Position numbers and translations under genes: made by a program
Assembly (NCBI RefSeq): GCF_016863015.1
Contig: NZ_BOOB01000019.1
Span: 107,213 to 171,212, forward strand
Direction of reading: 5' to 3'
DNA from: Microbispora amethystogenes
Lineage (GTDB): Bacteria > Actinomycetota > Actinomycetes > Streptosporangiales > Streptosporangiaceae
DNA: 64,000 bases
The notes under the pieces: model-generated
What the model was told of the DNA's origin: nothing
What the model saw: only the letters and a program-made list of their open reading frames with translations
The model's database searches: none
In this document: positions 18,339-27,584 of the stretch, in pieces
How the letters are laid out: every line of letters starts with the position of its first letter
Numbering within the stretch: the stretch's first letter is position 1

Positions 18339-18914
18339 ATGAGCTATCTCGGCACACCTGACGAATCACCCCTCTACGAAGCGGAGCGGTCCGCCCGGGG
18401 GTACGTGCCCAACTACCTGAGGGTGCTGGCGCTGCGGCCCGAGGTCTATGAGGCGTGGCTGCGCCTGGGGGAGGCGGTCAGGGAGGGCATGGACCTGCGC
18501 CGCTACGAGCTGGTCACGCTGACGGCGGCCCGCCGCCTCGGTTCCTCGTACTGCGGTCTCGCGCACGCGGCCGTGCTGCTCGAACGGTTCTACGACGACG
18601 CGGAGTTGCGCTCGATCGTGGCCGACCACCGCGATGCGGGGCTGGCACCCACGGATGTCGCGGTGATGGACTTCGCGGACCGCGTCGCCGCGGATCCCAC
18701 CGGTGTGACCGAGCGGGACGTCGCGGTCCTGCGCGAGCACGGACTGGACGACACCGACATCCTCCAGGTCGTGCTCGCCGTCTGCCTGCGCCGGTTCTTC
18801 AGCGGCGTCCTGTCCGCGGTCGGCGCCGTCCCGGATCCGGTCTTCGACTCGCTGCCCGCGGGTGTCCGGGCCGTTCTGGAAGGGACCGGCGAGGCCTCCC
18901 CACCCGGCGCCTGA
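18339..18914 (+). CDS. AhpD / carboxymuconolactone decarboxylase-like protein
   Basis: A 191-aa all-helical protein with the peroxidase-related pattern YVPNYLRVLALRPEVYEAW, a LVTLTAARRL helix and SSYCGLAHAAVL. The last is the AhpD-type reactive segment, but with only the second Cys of the usual CxxC, followed by the conserved His. A one-Cys version may work through another thiol or be a structural relative. The ATG has AGGGGGAGAC in front. It lies 89 bp after the LAL regulator, with a short GGGAG-TT-CTCCC dyad and three 8-bp GCGAAGAC-like repeats between, and may be that regulator's target. Confidence 0.75.
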   Translation: MSYLGTPDESPLYEAERSARGYVPNYLRVLALRPEVYEAWLRLGEAVREGMDLRRYELVTLTAARRLGSSYCGLAHAAVLLERFYDDAELRSIVADHRDAGLAPTDVAVMDFADRVAADPTGVTERDVAVLREHGLDDTDILQVVLAVCLRRFFSGVLSAVGAVPDPVFDSLPAGVRAVLEGTGEASPPGA

Positions 18915-19117
18915 CCCGGACGTCCCGGGGCCGTGGTGCGCCGGGTCCGCCCCTCCAGAGCCCGGTCATGGCAGCTTCGCGCGAAGTATCCCGAAATATG
19001 GGATTTGTCATGATTTCCTGTTCGTTCACCCCCGCTCCATGATTGCGAACCGATCCGTTTCGCCTGGCGTGATTTCTGTGATCAGCACTCTCAAGAACCA
19101 CGCGAAACGGCAGAAAC

Positions 19118-22100
19118 ATGACGCGCAGCAGCGCAATCCGAACACCCCGCTGGCCCGGTGCCGTCACCGTGCTCGCACTGACGGCCGGCGCACTCGCCGG
19201 CACCCCGGCTTCGCCGGCCGCGGCAGCCGGCGAGAACCGGCCGGCCTACCTCGGCAAATCCCTGTACACCGGCGAGTTCCACGCGCACACCTCCGTGAGC
19301 GACGGCGTCAAGCTGCCGCCGGACGCCTACGCGCACGTCCACGGCCAGACCGACGCCGACTTCTTCGCGGTGTCCGAGCACGACGTCATGTGGGACATCC
19401 GCAACGGCGACGACTTCGCCGAGAGCTGGCGGGACGCCGACTCGGCCGAGTGGCGCTACCTGCACGAGACCGCCGACAGGTTCAACGCCGGCCAGAAGGA
19501 CCTGGTCGCGGTCCCCGCGATCGAGAACACCTGGTACGACGGCACCGGCCACATCAACGTGTTCAACAGCGACTGGCACGTGACGGCCCGGGCGACCGAG
19601 AAGGGCAGCGTCGACGGGTTCGGCAACGTCTTCGGCACCGGTGACATGAAGTACGACTACTTCACGTTCCTGGCCCGCCTGAAGCGGGACCCGGACGCGA
19701 TCGGCCAGTTCAACCATCCGTCCACGAAGGACAAGGGCGACTTCTTCGGATTCAAGGGCCTCGACCCCGCCGCCGACGACCGGATGGAGCTCATCGAGGT
19801 CAAGTCCGCCGACGCGGTGGGCGAGTTCCAGAAGGCGCTCGACGCCGGCTGGCACCTGGCCCCGACCTGGAACGGCGACGAGCACTCCGCGACCTGGGTG
19901 TCCGGAAATCCGTCGATCACCGGCGTGTGGGCCGGGGGGCACTCCCTCGACGCCCTGTACGCGGCGATGCGGGACCGCAGCCTCTACTCGACGGCCGACA
20001 CCAACGCGGTCCTCGGGTTCGGCGGCAACGGCAAGCTGATGGGCTCGATCCTGCCCGGCGGCACCGCCACCCTGGACGTCGAGGTCCGCCTCACCGACCC
20101 GGACGCCAAGGACTCCTTCACCTCCGCGCGCCTCGTCACCAACGGCGGCGCCGTCGCCCACGACTTCGGCACGATCAGCGGCGACGACCTGACGCTGAAG
20201 ACGAAGCTCGACGTCCGGGACGGCGACTTCTACTACGTCCGCGCCGACCAGGCCGACGGCAACTTCCTGGTCTCCGCCCCGATCTGGATCGGCGGGACCA
20301 CCCGCGGCGCGAACTACGCCCCGGTGATCACCGTCCCGGCCGGCTTCCCCGCCACGGCGCGGTACGGCGACACGGTCACGCTGCCGCAGGCGACGGCCAC
20401 CGACGACTCCGGCACCCGGCCGGCGATCGCCTACGAGGTGTTCGACTCCGCGGGCGTGGTGCCGGTCTCCGGCGGCGCCTTCCGGATCCGCTCGTACGAC
20501 GACGCGTTCGTGGTCGTGAAGGCGACCGACAACCTCGGCAACACCAACGCCGAGCTGCTGCGGATCCAGGTGTCCCAGCAGGCGCCGGACTCGGCGGGCG
20601 TCTTCCGCTTCGGGAGCAACGCGGCCGTGGGCGAGAAGCCCGGCTCCGCCGGCATCGCGGTCACCACCGACCGGGTCGTCGAGCGGGTCTACGCGCAGGT
20701 CCTGCCCGAGGGCGCCGGCGACTGGTCCACGGCGCCGGTGCTGACCTCGGCGAACGACCGGCCGTACGAGGTCGACACGGTCGGCAACGGCGAGCCCGTC
20801 TACCAGCACTCCATCACGGGTCAGACGCTGCGCTCGCACGAGTTCCGGCTGACCGGGCTGAAGGTCGGCACGACCTACCGGTTCCGGTTCGGGGTGGCCC
20901 GCGACGGCCGCGCCCCCGTCCCCGCCGACGCGGCGGCCTGGACCGGCGTACGCGGCGAGTTCCGCGCGGGCGGTGCCAAGGGGGAGCCCGTCTACATCCT
21001 GGGCGACGTGCAGGTGCCCGACGGCAACGCCGAGGACCTCAAGCTGCCCGGGCGGGTGCTCGACCGGCTGAGGAACGAGACGCCGGGCGGCGGCACCGTC
21101 GTCCAGGTCGGCGACCTCGTCGACCGCGGCGGCCGGGGCGAGAAGTGGGCCGAGATCCACAGATCGTTCCTGTCCACGCTCGACCTGCAGTACGCGGGCC
21201 TGGTCGGCAACCACGAGACGTACGAGGACCTCGACTACGACGCGGTCGGCGGGCAGCCGGGGGCGATCTTCACGAACACGTTCGCGCTGCCGCGCAACGG
21301 CGTGATCGGCGAGAGCAACTACTCCTTCGACCGCGGTGACATCCACTTCTCCGTGCTGAACTCCAACGCGCGCCTGGACGAGCAGCTGGCCTGGCTGGTC
21401 GACGACGTGCGCGCCTCGGACGCGGCGTGGAACGTCGTCGTCGGGCACTTCTCCTACTACGGCGGCCAGCACGCCGACGACGGTGGGATGGACATCGACC
21501 GGGACAAGGTCACGCGCGTCCTCGACCGGCTCGGCGTCGACCTCTACGTCGGCGGCCACGACCACGTCTACAAGCGGTCCACGATCTACGACGGACGCCT
21601 GGCCACGACCCCCGAGGAGGAGGTCGCGGGCACCACGTTCGTGACGATGGGGTCGTCCGGCCCGAAGTTCTACGACAACCAGAAGTTCTGGTGGGACGAC
21701 AAGGTCTTCGACGAGAACGTCCAGATGGGCGGCGTCCTGAAGGTGACCGACGCCGGCCTGCGGCTGTCGACGTACACGATCGACGGGCGCCTCGTCGACG
21801 AGGTGACCGTCGCCAAGCCGCACGGCTCCTGGAAGATCTCCTCCGCGGACATCGAGAACCGTGAGCTGAAGGGCGTGGGCCTGCTGTCCTCTCCCGGCAG
21901 CCTCGACAAGATCACCGTCATGGCCGCGACGTACGACAACGCGCGGCAGCGGATGACCGCCGTGCGCACCCTCGACGTCACGCTCGACCACCGCGGCCGC
22001 GAGCAGTACGTCCGCTTCGGCACCCCGCTGCCGGTGCCCCCGAGCGCGACGGTCAGGCTGTTCACGTGGGACTCGCTCGCGTCCGGAAAGCCGCTCCGGC

Positions 22101-24685
22101 CGGCCGTGACCCTGCGCGAGGGCCTCGCCGGTGAGGGCAGCGAGCAGTCGCCGTACCTGATCGACTCTCCCGACGACCTGGCCAAGGTCGACAACGATCC
22201 GGCCGGTCACTACCGGCTGACCGCCGACCTGAACCTGACCGGGCTCGGCCGCGCCCAGATCGGCCGTACGACCACCTTCACCGGCGTCTTCGACGGCGAC
22301 GGGCACGTCGTCTCCGGGCTGGCCGCCCTGGCCGGCCAGGGCCCGGGCCTGTTCGCCGACAACCACGGCACGATCGAGGACCTGGTGGTCCAGGGCGACG
22401 TCACCACCGACCGTACGACCGCCGGTCTGGTCGCCGACGCCAACCACGGCACGATCCAGCGGGTCCGCGCCGACGGGTCGCTGACCGCGAACAGCTACGT
22501 CGGCGGCATCACCGGCCACCAGTTCGGCACCGTCCGCGACAGCGTGTCCACGGTGAACGTGCGCGCCACGACGCAGTACGCCGGCGGCGTCGTCGGCGTC
22601 TCCGTCGGCGGGTCGGTCACCGAGAACGTCCTGGCCACCGGCGCGGTCGTCGCGAACGGCGCGTCCGCGGGCGGGGTGGCCGCCTACGGCTACACCGACA
22701 CCCAGGTGCGTCACACGGTTGCGCTGAACGCGAACATCTCCGCGTCGAGCTACGCGCACGCCATCGTCGGCCGCGTCTACACCGGGCAGACCGCCACGCT
22801 GGAGGACAACCACGTCAGCCGGTCCGTGCCGATCAGCGGGCAGTCGCTGACCGACCCGCCCGCGGCCGGAAACCCGAAGGGCAACGTGGTCGCGCCCGCG
22901 GAGATCCAGAAGCAGACCTTCTACGAAGGCCGCGGCTGGGACTTCACGACCGTCTGGCAGTGGAACGACGTCGCCAGGCGCCCGACCCTGCGGACGGCGC
23001 CCGAGACGCTCGAACCGGCCCCGGGGCCCGGGCTGCCGGTCGACGAGCGCGGCTTCCACGTCGTCGACAGCGTCGAGGACCTGATCCTGATGGGCAGGCA
23101 CCCGTCGTACGACTTCGTGCTCGCCGCCGACCTCGACCTGACCGGCACGCCGTTCACCAGCCTGCCCGGTCCGTTCACCGGCGAACTGGACGGCGCCGGC
23201 CACACCGTCAGGGGCCTGACCTCCACCACCGGTGGTCTGTTCACCCAGATCTCCGGGCACGTCCACGACCTCGCGGTTCTGGACGCCAAGGTGGACACCA
23301 CCGCCGCCCGCGCCGGGATCCTCGCCAACAGCAGCACCGGCGCGGTCGAGCGCGTGTGGGTCTCCGGGTCGGTGACCGCGGGCTCACGGGCGGGTGGCCT
23401 CGTCGGCGATTCGCAGGGCGTCGTACGCGACGCCTACTCGACGGCGGACGTGCACGTGCGCACCACCGAGGCGGGCGGCGTGATCGGCGTGGCCCTGGCC
23501 GGCTCCACCACGGAGCGGGTCTTCTCCACGGGCGCCGTCACCGCGGACTCCCGCAACGACGGCGGCGTGGCCGGCTACGGCTACACCGGCACCACCATCC
23601 GCGACTCGATCGCGCTCAACCCGACGGTCACCGCGCCGTCCTGGGCGCACCGCTTCCTGGGCCGGGTGCTGGCGAACAACGTCGCCACGCTCGTCAACAA
23701 CTGGGCGGCCGAGACCGTGACGGCGAAGTCGCAGACCGAGACCGCGATCGGCCCGGCCACGCTCAACGGCGCCACCGCGACCCGGGACGAGGCCGGCGGC
23801 CAGGCCTTCTGGGCGGACCGGCTCGGCTTCGACTTCGCGTCGGTCTGGCAGTGGGACGCCGGCCTCGGCCGGCCGGTCCTGCGCGGTACGGCGGCCTCCG
23901 CCGCCAAGGCGACCACGGCGACGGTGACACCCGCGACCACGGCGACGTCCGGGGCCGGGGCGACCGCGACTTCCGGGGTCGAGGCGACCGCGGCCTCGGA
24001 GGAGACCCGCGCCGAGGCGGGAGAGACGCGGACCGTCGCGCCGGCCGCCACGGTCCCGCCGGCGGCCGTGGCCGCCGATACCGGCGGCATCCGCCACGAG
24101 GCGGTTGTGAACGACGACGGCACCGTCACCGTGACGGCGTCCGCCGGGACCGCCGCGGCCGCCGAGCAGATGTCGTTCCTCCTGCTCAAGGCCGGCGCCC
24201 CGGCGTCGGCTCCGGCCGAAGGCGACATCGCCTATCTCGGAGAGGCTCCCCTCGACGAGCAGGGCGGCGCGGCGCTGACCGTGCTCCTGGACAAGCCGGA
24301 CGGGTCGACCCTCGCGCTCAACACCTCGGGTGCCACGGCGCGCTATGTCGCCTCGCTCCTTCCGGAGGAGCCCGGGGAGATCCCGGCGATGAGGGTGCTC
24401 CACGACACCGTCACGGCCACGGTCAAGACGAAGGGGAACGCCCCCGCGCAGACGACGATCACCCTGGTCTGCACGGGTGCGGACAAGTGCCAGGAGCAGG
24501 TGGCCGTCACCCATGACGGCCACCCTGTCGACGCCAAGAAGGTCACGCTCCAGCCCGGCAAGACCCGGGACCTGCAGCTCGACCTCCGCGACGAGGCCCG
24601 CGCCGCCCTCCTCGCCGGCAGGCCGATCACCCTGGAGGTCCGGATCGGCGCGGCTCCGGCGGTCCGGGTGACCGTCACGCCGTGA
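19118..24685 (+). CDS. Giant secreted PHP-type metallohydrolase fused to a metallophosphatase and GLUG repeats
   Basis: A 1855-aa secreted protein. Signal peptide 1-37. Residues about 45-330 are a CehA/McbA-type PHP metallohydrolase (His55-x-His57 in EFHAHTS, SEHD, AIENTWYDG, FNHPS). An Ig/fibronectin-like stretch at about 395-620 follows. A calcineurin-like metallophosphatase spans about 625-830 (GDLVDRGG, GNHETYE, VVGHFSYYG, GGHDHVY). Two blocks of GLUG-type beta repeats (about 1010-1260 and 1310-1550; motifs like GLVADANHGTI and GGVVGVSVGG) are followed by an Ala/Thr-rich linker and a C-terminal beta domain with one Cys pair. It probably hydrolyses phosphoesters outside the cell, with the GLUG arrays as adhesion or spacer modules. 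The start has only a weak binding site. It is monocistronic, between a 203-bp leader and two tandem hairpins. Confidence 0.85.
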   Translation: MTRSSAIRTPRWPGAVTVLALTAGALAGTPASPAAAAGENRPAYLGKSLYTGEFHAHTSVSDGVKLPPDAYAHVHGQTDADFFAVSEHDVMWDIRNGDDFAESWRDADSAEWRYLHETADRFNAGQKDLVAVPAIENTWYDGTGHINVFNSDWHVTARATEKGSVDGFGNVFGTGDMKYDYFTFLARLKRDPDAIGQFNHPSTKDKGDFFGFKGLDPAADDRMELIEVKSADAVGEFQKALDAGWHLAPTWNGDEHSATWVSGNPSITGVWAGGHSLDALYAAMRDRSLYSTADTNAVLGFGGNGKLMGSILPGGTATLDVEVRLTDPDAKDSFTSARLVTNGGAVAHDFGTISGDDLTLKTKLDVRDGDFYYVRADQADGNFLVSAPIWIGGTTRGANYAPVITVPAGFPATARYGDTVTLPQATATDDSGTRPAIAYEVFDSAGVVPVSGGAFRIRSYDDAFVVVKATDNLGNTNAELLRIQVSQQAPDSAGVFRFGSNAAVGEKPGSAGIAVTTDRVVERVYAQVLPEGAGDWSTAPVLTSANDRPYEVDTVGNGEPVYQHSITGQTLRSHEFRLTGLKVGTTYRFRFGVARDGRAPVPADAAAWTGVRGEFRAGGAKGEPVYILGDVQVPDGNAEDLKLPGRVLDRLRNETPGGGTVVQVGDLVDRGGRGEKWAEIHRSFLSTLDLQYAGLVGNHETYEDLDYDAVGGQPGAIFTNTFALPRNGVIGESNYSFDRGDIHFSVLNSNARLDEQLAWLVDDVRASDAAWNVVVGHFSYYGGQHADDGGMDIDRDKVTRVLDRLGVDLYVGGHDHVYKRSTIYDGRLATTPEEEVAGTTFVTMGSSGPKFYDNQKFWWDDKVFDENVQMGGVLKVTDAGLRLSTYTIDGRLVDEVTVAKPHGSWKISSADIENRELKGVGLLSSPGSLDKITVMAATYDNARQRMTAVRTLDVTLDHRGREQYVRFGTPLPVPPSATVRLFTWDSLASGKPLRPAVTLREGLAGEGSEQSPYLIDSPDDLAKVDNDPAGHYRLTADLNLTGLGRAQIGRTTTFTGVFDGDGHVVSGLAALAGQGPGLFADNHGTIEDLVVQGDVTTDRTTAGLVADANHGTIQRVRADGSLTANSYVGGITGHQFGTVRDSVSTVNVRATTQYAGGVVGVSVGGSVTENVLATGAVVANGASAGGVAAYGYTDTQVRHTVALNANISASSYAHAIVGRVYTGQTATLEDNHVSRSVPISGQSLTDPPAAGNPKGNVVAPAEIQKQTFYEGRGWDFTTVWQWNDVARRPTLRTAPETLEPAPGPGLPVDERGFHVVDSVEDLILMGRHPSYDFVLAADLDLTGTPFTSLPGPFTGELDGAGHTVRGLTSTTGGLFTQISGHVHDLAVLDAKVDTTAARAGILANSSTGAVERVWVSGSVTAGSRAGGLVGDSQGVVRDAYSTADVHVRTTEAGGVIGVALAGSTTERVFSTGAVTADSRNDGGVAGYGYTGTTIRDSIALNPTVTAPSWAHRFLGRVLANNVATLVNNWAAETVTAKSQTETAIGPATLNGATATRDEAGGQAFWADRLGFDFASVWQWDAGLGRPVLRGTAASAAKATTATVTPATTATSGAGATATSGVEATAASEETRAEAGETRTVAPAATVPPAAVAADTGGIRHEAVVNDDGTVTVTASAGTAAAAEQMSFLLLKAGAPASAPAEGDIAYLGEAPLDEQGGAALTVLLDKPDGSTLALNTSGATARYVASLLPEEPGEIPAMRVLHDTVTATVKTKGNAPAQTTITLVCTGADKCQEQVAVTHDGHPVDAKKVTLQPGKTRDLQLDLRDEARAALLAGRPITLEVRIGAAPAVRVTVTP

Positions 24686-24690
24686 CGCAC

Positions 24691-24720
24691 TCACCGCGGA
24701 GGCCCCGGCCTCCGCGGTGA
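24691..24720 (+). terminator. First of two tandem hairpins after the PHP-phosphatase gene
   Basis: A perfect inverted repeat with arms starting TCACCGCGGAGG and ending CCTCCGCGGTGA, nearly loopless (13 bp plus 4 bases), six bases after the stop codon. Confidence 0.75.
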
Positions 24721-24729
24721 TCACATGAT

Positions 24730-24765
24730 CCTCGGCGCCCGCGGCCCCGTCCGCGGGCGCCGAGG
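24730..24765 (+). terminator. Second tandem hairpin after the PHP-phosphatase gene
   Basis: A perfect 15-bp GC-rich stem (24730-24744 with 24751-24765) with loop CCCCGT, immediately after the first hairpin. It insulates the PadR operon. Confidence 0.75.
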
Positions 24766-24841
24766 GCTCTGTGCGACCAGCCATCGAACGCTGGCGTACG
24801 GGTAAGGGATGCGGAGGTCGATCCCTATGTAGCGTTCTTAC

Positions 24842-25186
24842 ATGGCCCCTGATCCACGGATCACCATGACGGTCGCACGGGTCCTCAGAGCGTTTCTCGA
24901 CGACCCGGCGGAATCGCGTTACGGGTTCGAGCTCATGCAGCTCACCGGTCTGCAGAGCGGGACCCTCTACCCCATCCTCGCCCGTCTCGAAGAAGCGGAA
25001 TGGCTGGAATCCCAGCGGGAGGACATCGACCCACATGTCCTCGGCCGCCCCGCGAGGAAGCTTTACCGCATCACGCGGACGGGCGCCACGCTTGCGCGGC
25101 AGGAACTCGCCCTGATCAGTGAGCGGCTTCGTCCCCCATCAGGAAAGTTCTCCCAGTCCCTTCGGCCGCAGGGGGGACAGGTATGA
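24842..25186 (+). CDS. PadR family transcriptional regulator
   Basis: A 114-aa winged-helix repressor. The pattern YGFELMQLTGLQSGTLYPILARLEEAEWLES is broken by no gaps, and an RKLYRITRTG wing follows; both are PadR hallmarks. The C-terminal dimerisation helix is short (PadR-s2 type). It overlaps the next gene by four bases (ATGA), so the pair is translationally coupled. In actinobacteria PadR genes are commonly paired like this with a membrane protein and repress their own operon. Confidence 0.88.
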   Translation: MAPDPRITMTVARVLRAFLDDPAESRYGFELMQLTGLQSGTLYPILARLEEAEWLESQREDIDPHVLGRPARKLYRITRTGATLARQELALISERLRPPSGKFSQSLRPQGGQV

Positions 25187-26646
25187 GTGTGCTGGTGAGC
25201 ATCTGCGGCTTCCTCCTCGGCAGTCTCGTGCTCGGCGTCGCCGTCGAACTGGCAGCACGAGAGGTCGAGGGCCGCCTCGATCAGGTGCCATGGCTGATCT
25301 TGCGGCTCGCTCGCCGACGCCTCCATCCGGAGATCCGCGACGAGGTTTTCGACGACGAGTGGGCCCCCGAACTCCACTTCATCCTGCAGAGCAGTGGCGG
25401 ACTGCCTCTCACGCGCTTCGTTCGCGGAGCACGGTTCGCGTTCGGTCTGCTGATCGGCGCGTCTCTGATCGGCGCCGCGAAGAAGCCTGGTGGGAAGCGG
25501 CGAGGATCCCTCGCGGTCCTGGTGATCGCCGGCTCCGGCATCTGTGCCTTGGCGTCGCTGTCGTTCGACCTTCTCACCGGTGAACCCCAGCACTTCCTCA
25601 TCGCCTTCGTTCTGGCCGTCGCACCGGTGCCGGTCTTCCTCGCGGCGGTGCTGCTCCTCAACCGCTTCTCCCCGGAGCCTCGCGTCAACCTGGTCATCGC
25701 GTTCACCTGGGGCGCGGGCACCGCCGCCCTGCTCGCGGGCCTCCTCAACTCGCTGAATTTCAGGTATCTGCCCGACCTGCTGGGCGAATCGGCCGCCGAC
25801 GCGCGCGACCTCATGGCGATGGTCGGGGCACCGCCTGTGGAGGAGACGCTCAAGGGGTTGGTGCTGGTCGGGCTACTGTGGTTCCGGCGGAAGGACCTGT
25901 ACAACCTCTCCAACGGAATCGTCTACGCGAGCATGGTCGGCCTCGGGTTCGCTATGTCGGAGAACGTCAGTTACTACGAGTCCGCGCTGCAGGAGAACGG
26001 CGCCCAGCGCCTGGTGGCCACAGTCGTACTACGCGCCGTGCTTTCGCCGTTCGCCCATCCGCTGTTCACCTCGCTGATCGGGATCGCCGTCGTCTACGCC
26101 GCCCGGCGCCGACGCGCGGCCGGGATGGTGGTGGTGGTCGTCGTCGGCTGCGGGTGGATCGGTGCGACGGTCCTGCACAGCCTCTGGAACGGCTTCGCCC
26201 GGTTGCTCGGGGTCGAGGGGCTGGTGATCGCGTACGTCATCCTGATGCTGCTGTTCGTCGCCGAGCTTGCGCTGGTCAGGTGGGAGAGAAGACGCATCGT
26301 CGGGCTGCTCTACACAAACCTGCCGGGCTACGAGCGCAAGGGGCTGATCAACGAGGCGGACATCTTCATGCTGACGTCGCTGCGCCGGCGGCGGCACGCC
26401 CGAGCCTGGGCCAGGGAGCACGGCGGCCGGGCGGCGGCGAAGGCGATGAGTGACTACCAGCTCAGTTCGACGAGGTTGGGACTGCTCCACGATCAGGTGG
26501 CGCGGGGCGCCATCGACGACGACCATTTCCGTGCCATGGAACCGGCGCTCTCCCAGGAGATGGCCGACGCCCGGAGGTTGTTTCCCTCACCTCGATCAGC
26601 ATGGTTCGGCCCGTCGGACCGCCGCCCCGAACCCCGTCTCGGGTGA
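25183..26646 (+). CDS. PrsW-type intramembrane metalloprotease with an N-terminal PadR-partner domain
   Basis: A 487-aa multi-pass membrane protein. Residues 1-100 resemble the small membrane proteins usually coded next to actinobacterial PadR genes: one TM, then RLDQVPWLILRLARRRLHPE, a DDEWAPELHFIL stretch, and a second TM. The rest is a PrsW/CPBP-like protease with Glu220-Glu221-x-x-Lys224 (VEETLK), FAMSEN, His in FAHPLF and His in LHSLWNG as probable zinc and catalytic residues in TM segments. The C-terminal 110 residues are soluble and charged. PrsW homologues cut anti-sigma factors; the substrate here is unknown. It is a fusion of two proteins normally found apart. Confidence 0.82.
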   Translation: MSVLVSICGFLLGSLVLGVAVELAAREVEGRLDQVPWLILRLARRRLHPEIRDEVFDDEWAPELHFILQSSGGLPLTRFVRGARFAFGLLIGASLIGAAKKPGGKRRGSLAVLVIAGSGICALASLSFDLLTGEPQHFLIAFVLAVAPVPVFLAAVLLLNRFSPEPRVNLVIAFTWGAGTAALLAGLLNSLNFRYLPDLLGESAADARDLMAMVGAPPVEETLKGLVLVGLLWFRRKDLYNLSNGIVYASMVGLGFAMSENVSYYESALQENGAQRLVATVVLRAVLSPFAHPLFTSLIGIAVVYAARRRRAAGMVVVVVVGCGWIGATVLHSLWNGFARLLGVEGLVIAYVILMLLFVAELALVRWERRRIVGLLYTNLPGYERKGLINEADIFMLTSLRRRRHARAWAREHGGRAAAKAMSDYQLSSTRLGLLHDQVARGAIDDDHFRAMEPALSQEMADARRLFPSPRSAWFGPSDRRPEPRLG

Positions 26647-26725
26647 CCCGCTCCACCGGCCGGCGTCGGGCACGGACACCATGCTCCGCCGGACGCCATG
26701 ACGTGACCGGCCGCTGGGGAGGGGT

Positions 26726-26761
26726 TTGACCCTGACACCGTGTCAGGTCGTAGACCGGAGG
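26726..26761 (+). promoter_or_regulatory. MerR-type promoter with dyad in a 19-bp spacer
   Basis: A -35 TTGACC (26726-26731) and a TAGACC -10 (26751-26756) are separated by 19 bp, the overlong spacing used by MerR activators. The spacer holds CCTGACAC-C-GTGTCAGG (26731-26747). GGAGG at 26757-26761 precedes the ATG at 26766. If this -10 is right, transcription starts within a few bases of the ATG. Confidence 0.6.
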
Positions 26762-26765
26762 CGTC

Positions 26766-27584
26766 ATGTTCACTATCGGAGACTTCGCCCGTCTTGGCCG
26801 GGTGTCCGTGCGTATGCTGCGGCACTACGACGCGCTCGGACTGCTCCGGCCCGCCAGGGTCGACCACGCCACCGGTTACCGCTACTACGAGGCGGGGCAG
26901 TTGTCCCGGCTCAACCGCCTGATCGCGCTCAAGGACCTCGGCCTGACACTCGAACAGGTGGGGCGGATCCTCGAGGAGAAGGTCGGCCCGGAGGAACTGC
27001 ACGGCATGCTGCGGCTGCGCCGGGCCGAAGTGGCGGCGCGGCTGGCCGACGAGAGCACCCGGCTGGCCCGGGTCGAGGCGCGGCTCCGATTGATCGAAAC
27101 GGAGGGTCTCATGTCCGTGGACGTCGTCGTGAAGAGTGTTCCCGCGGTCCGTCTCGCCGAGCTGAGCGGCATCGCGGAGAGCTACGAGTCAGACAAGATC
27201 AGCCCGGTGATCCAGCCGTTGTACGACGAGCTGTTCCGGCGCATCGAGGAGGCGGGCCTGACCGTCACCGGCCCGACGGTCGCCTACTACGAGCAGGTCC
27301 CCGAGGGGGTGCGGGTGCACGCGGGAGCCCCGGTGAACGCGGAGCCGGGCGGCGCCTACGACTTCGACATCGTGGGCCTGCCCGCGATCGAGCAGGCGGC
27401 CACCGTCATCCACCACGGGACCATGGACCAGGCGGACGCCACGACCCAGCGGCTCGCCCAGTGGATCGAGGAGAACGGCTACCGCAGTTCCGGGTTCGCC
27501 CGGGAGGTGTACCTCACGTACGGCTGCGGCGATCCGGCCACCTGGGTGACGGAACTGCAGGAGCCCATTTCCCGGGACGTTTAG
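26766..27584 (+). CDS. MerR family regulator with GyrI/BmrR-like effector domain
   Basis: A 272-aa protein. The N-terminal MerR domain (FTIGDFARLGRVSVRMLRHY, then GLL-P and GYRYYE) is followed by a dimerisation coiled coil about 75-112. The C-terminal part from about 115 (VVVKSVPAVRLAELSG to the end) is a GyrI-like small-molecule-binding domain, as in BmrR. Such proteins activate multidrug transporter genes when they bind a cationic or lipophilic ligand. No transporter is adjacent, so it probably controls itself through the spacer dyad just upstream and acts elsewhere too. Confidence 0.9.
   Translation: MFTIGDFARLGRVSVRMLRHYDALGLLRPARVDHATGYRYYEAGQLSRLNRLIALKDLGLTLEQVGRILEEKVGPEELHGMLRLRRAEVAARLADESTRLARVEARLRLIETEGLMSVDVVVKSVPAVRLAELSGIAESYESDKISPVIQPLYDELFRRIEEAGLTVTGPTVAYYEQVPEGVRVHAGAPVNAEPGGAYDFDIVGLPAIEQAATVIHHGTMDQADATTQRLAQWIEENGYRSSGFAREVYLTYGCGDPATWVTELQEPISRDV

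Noticed and set aside
19026..19036. PHO box upstream of the PHP-phosphatase gene (GTTCACCCCCG)
   Set aside because: A single 10/11 unit without a second unit at 11 or 22 bp is expected by chance. It is kept only as a weak hint.
19091..23266. A 1391-codon minus-strand frame opposite the PHP-phosphatase gene
   Set aside because: It is a shadow of the real gene, a Val/Gly/Arg-rich translation without any fold motif.
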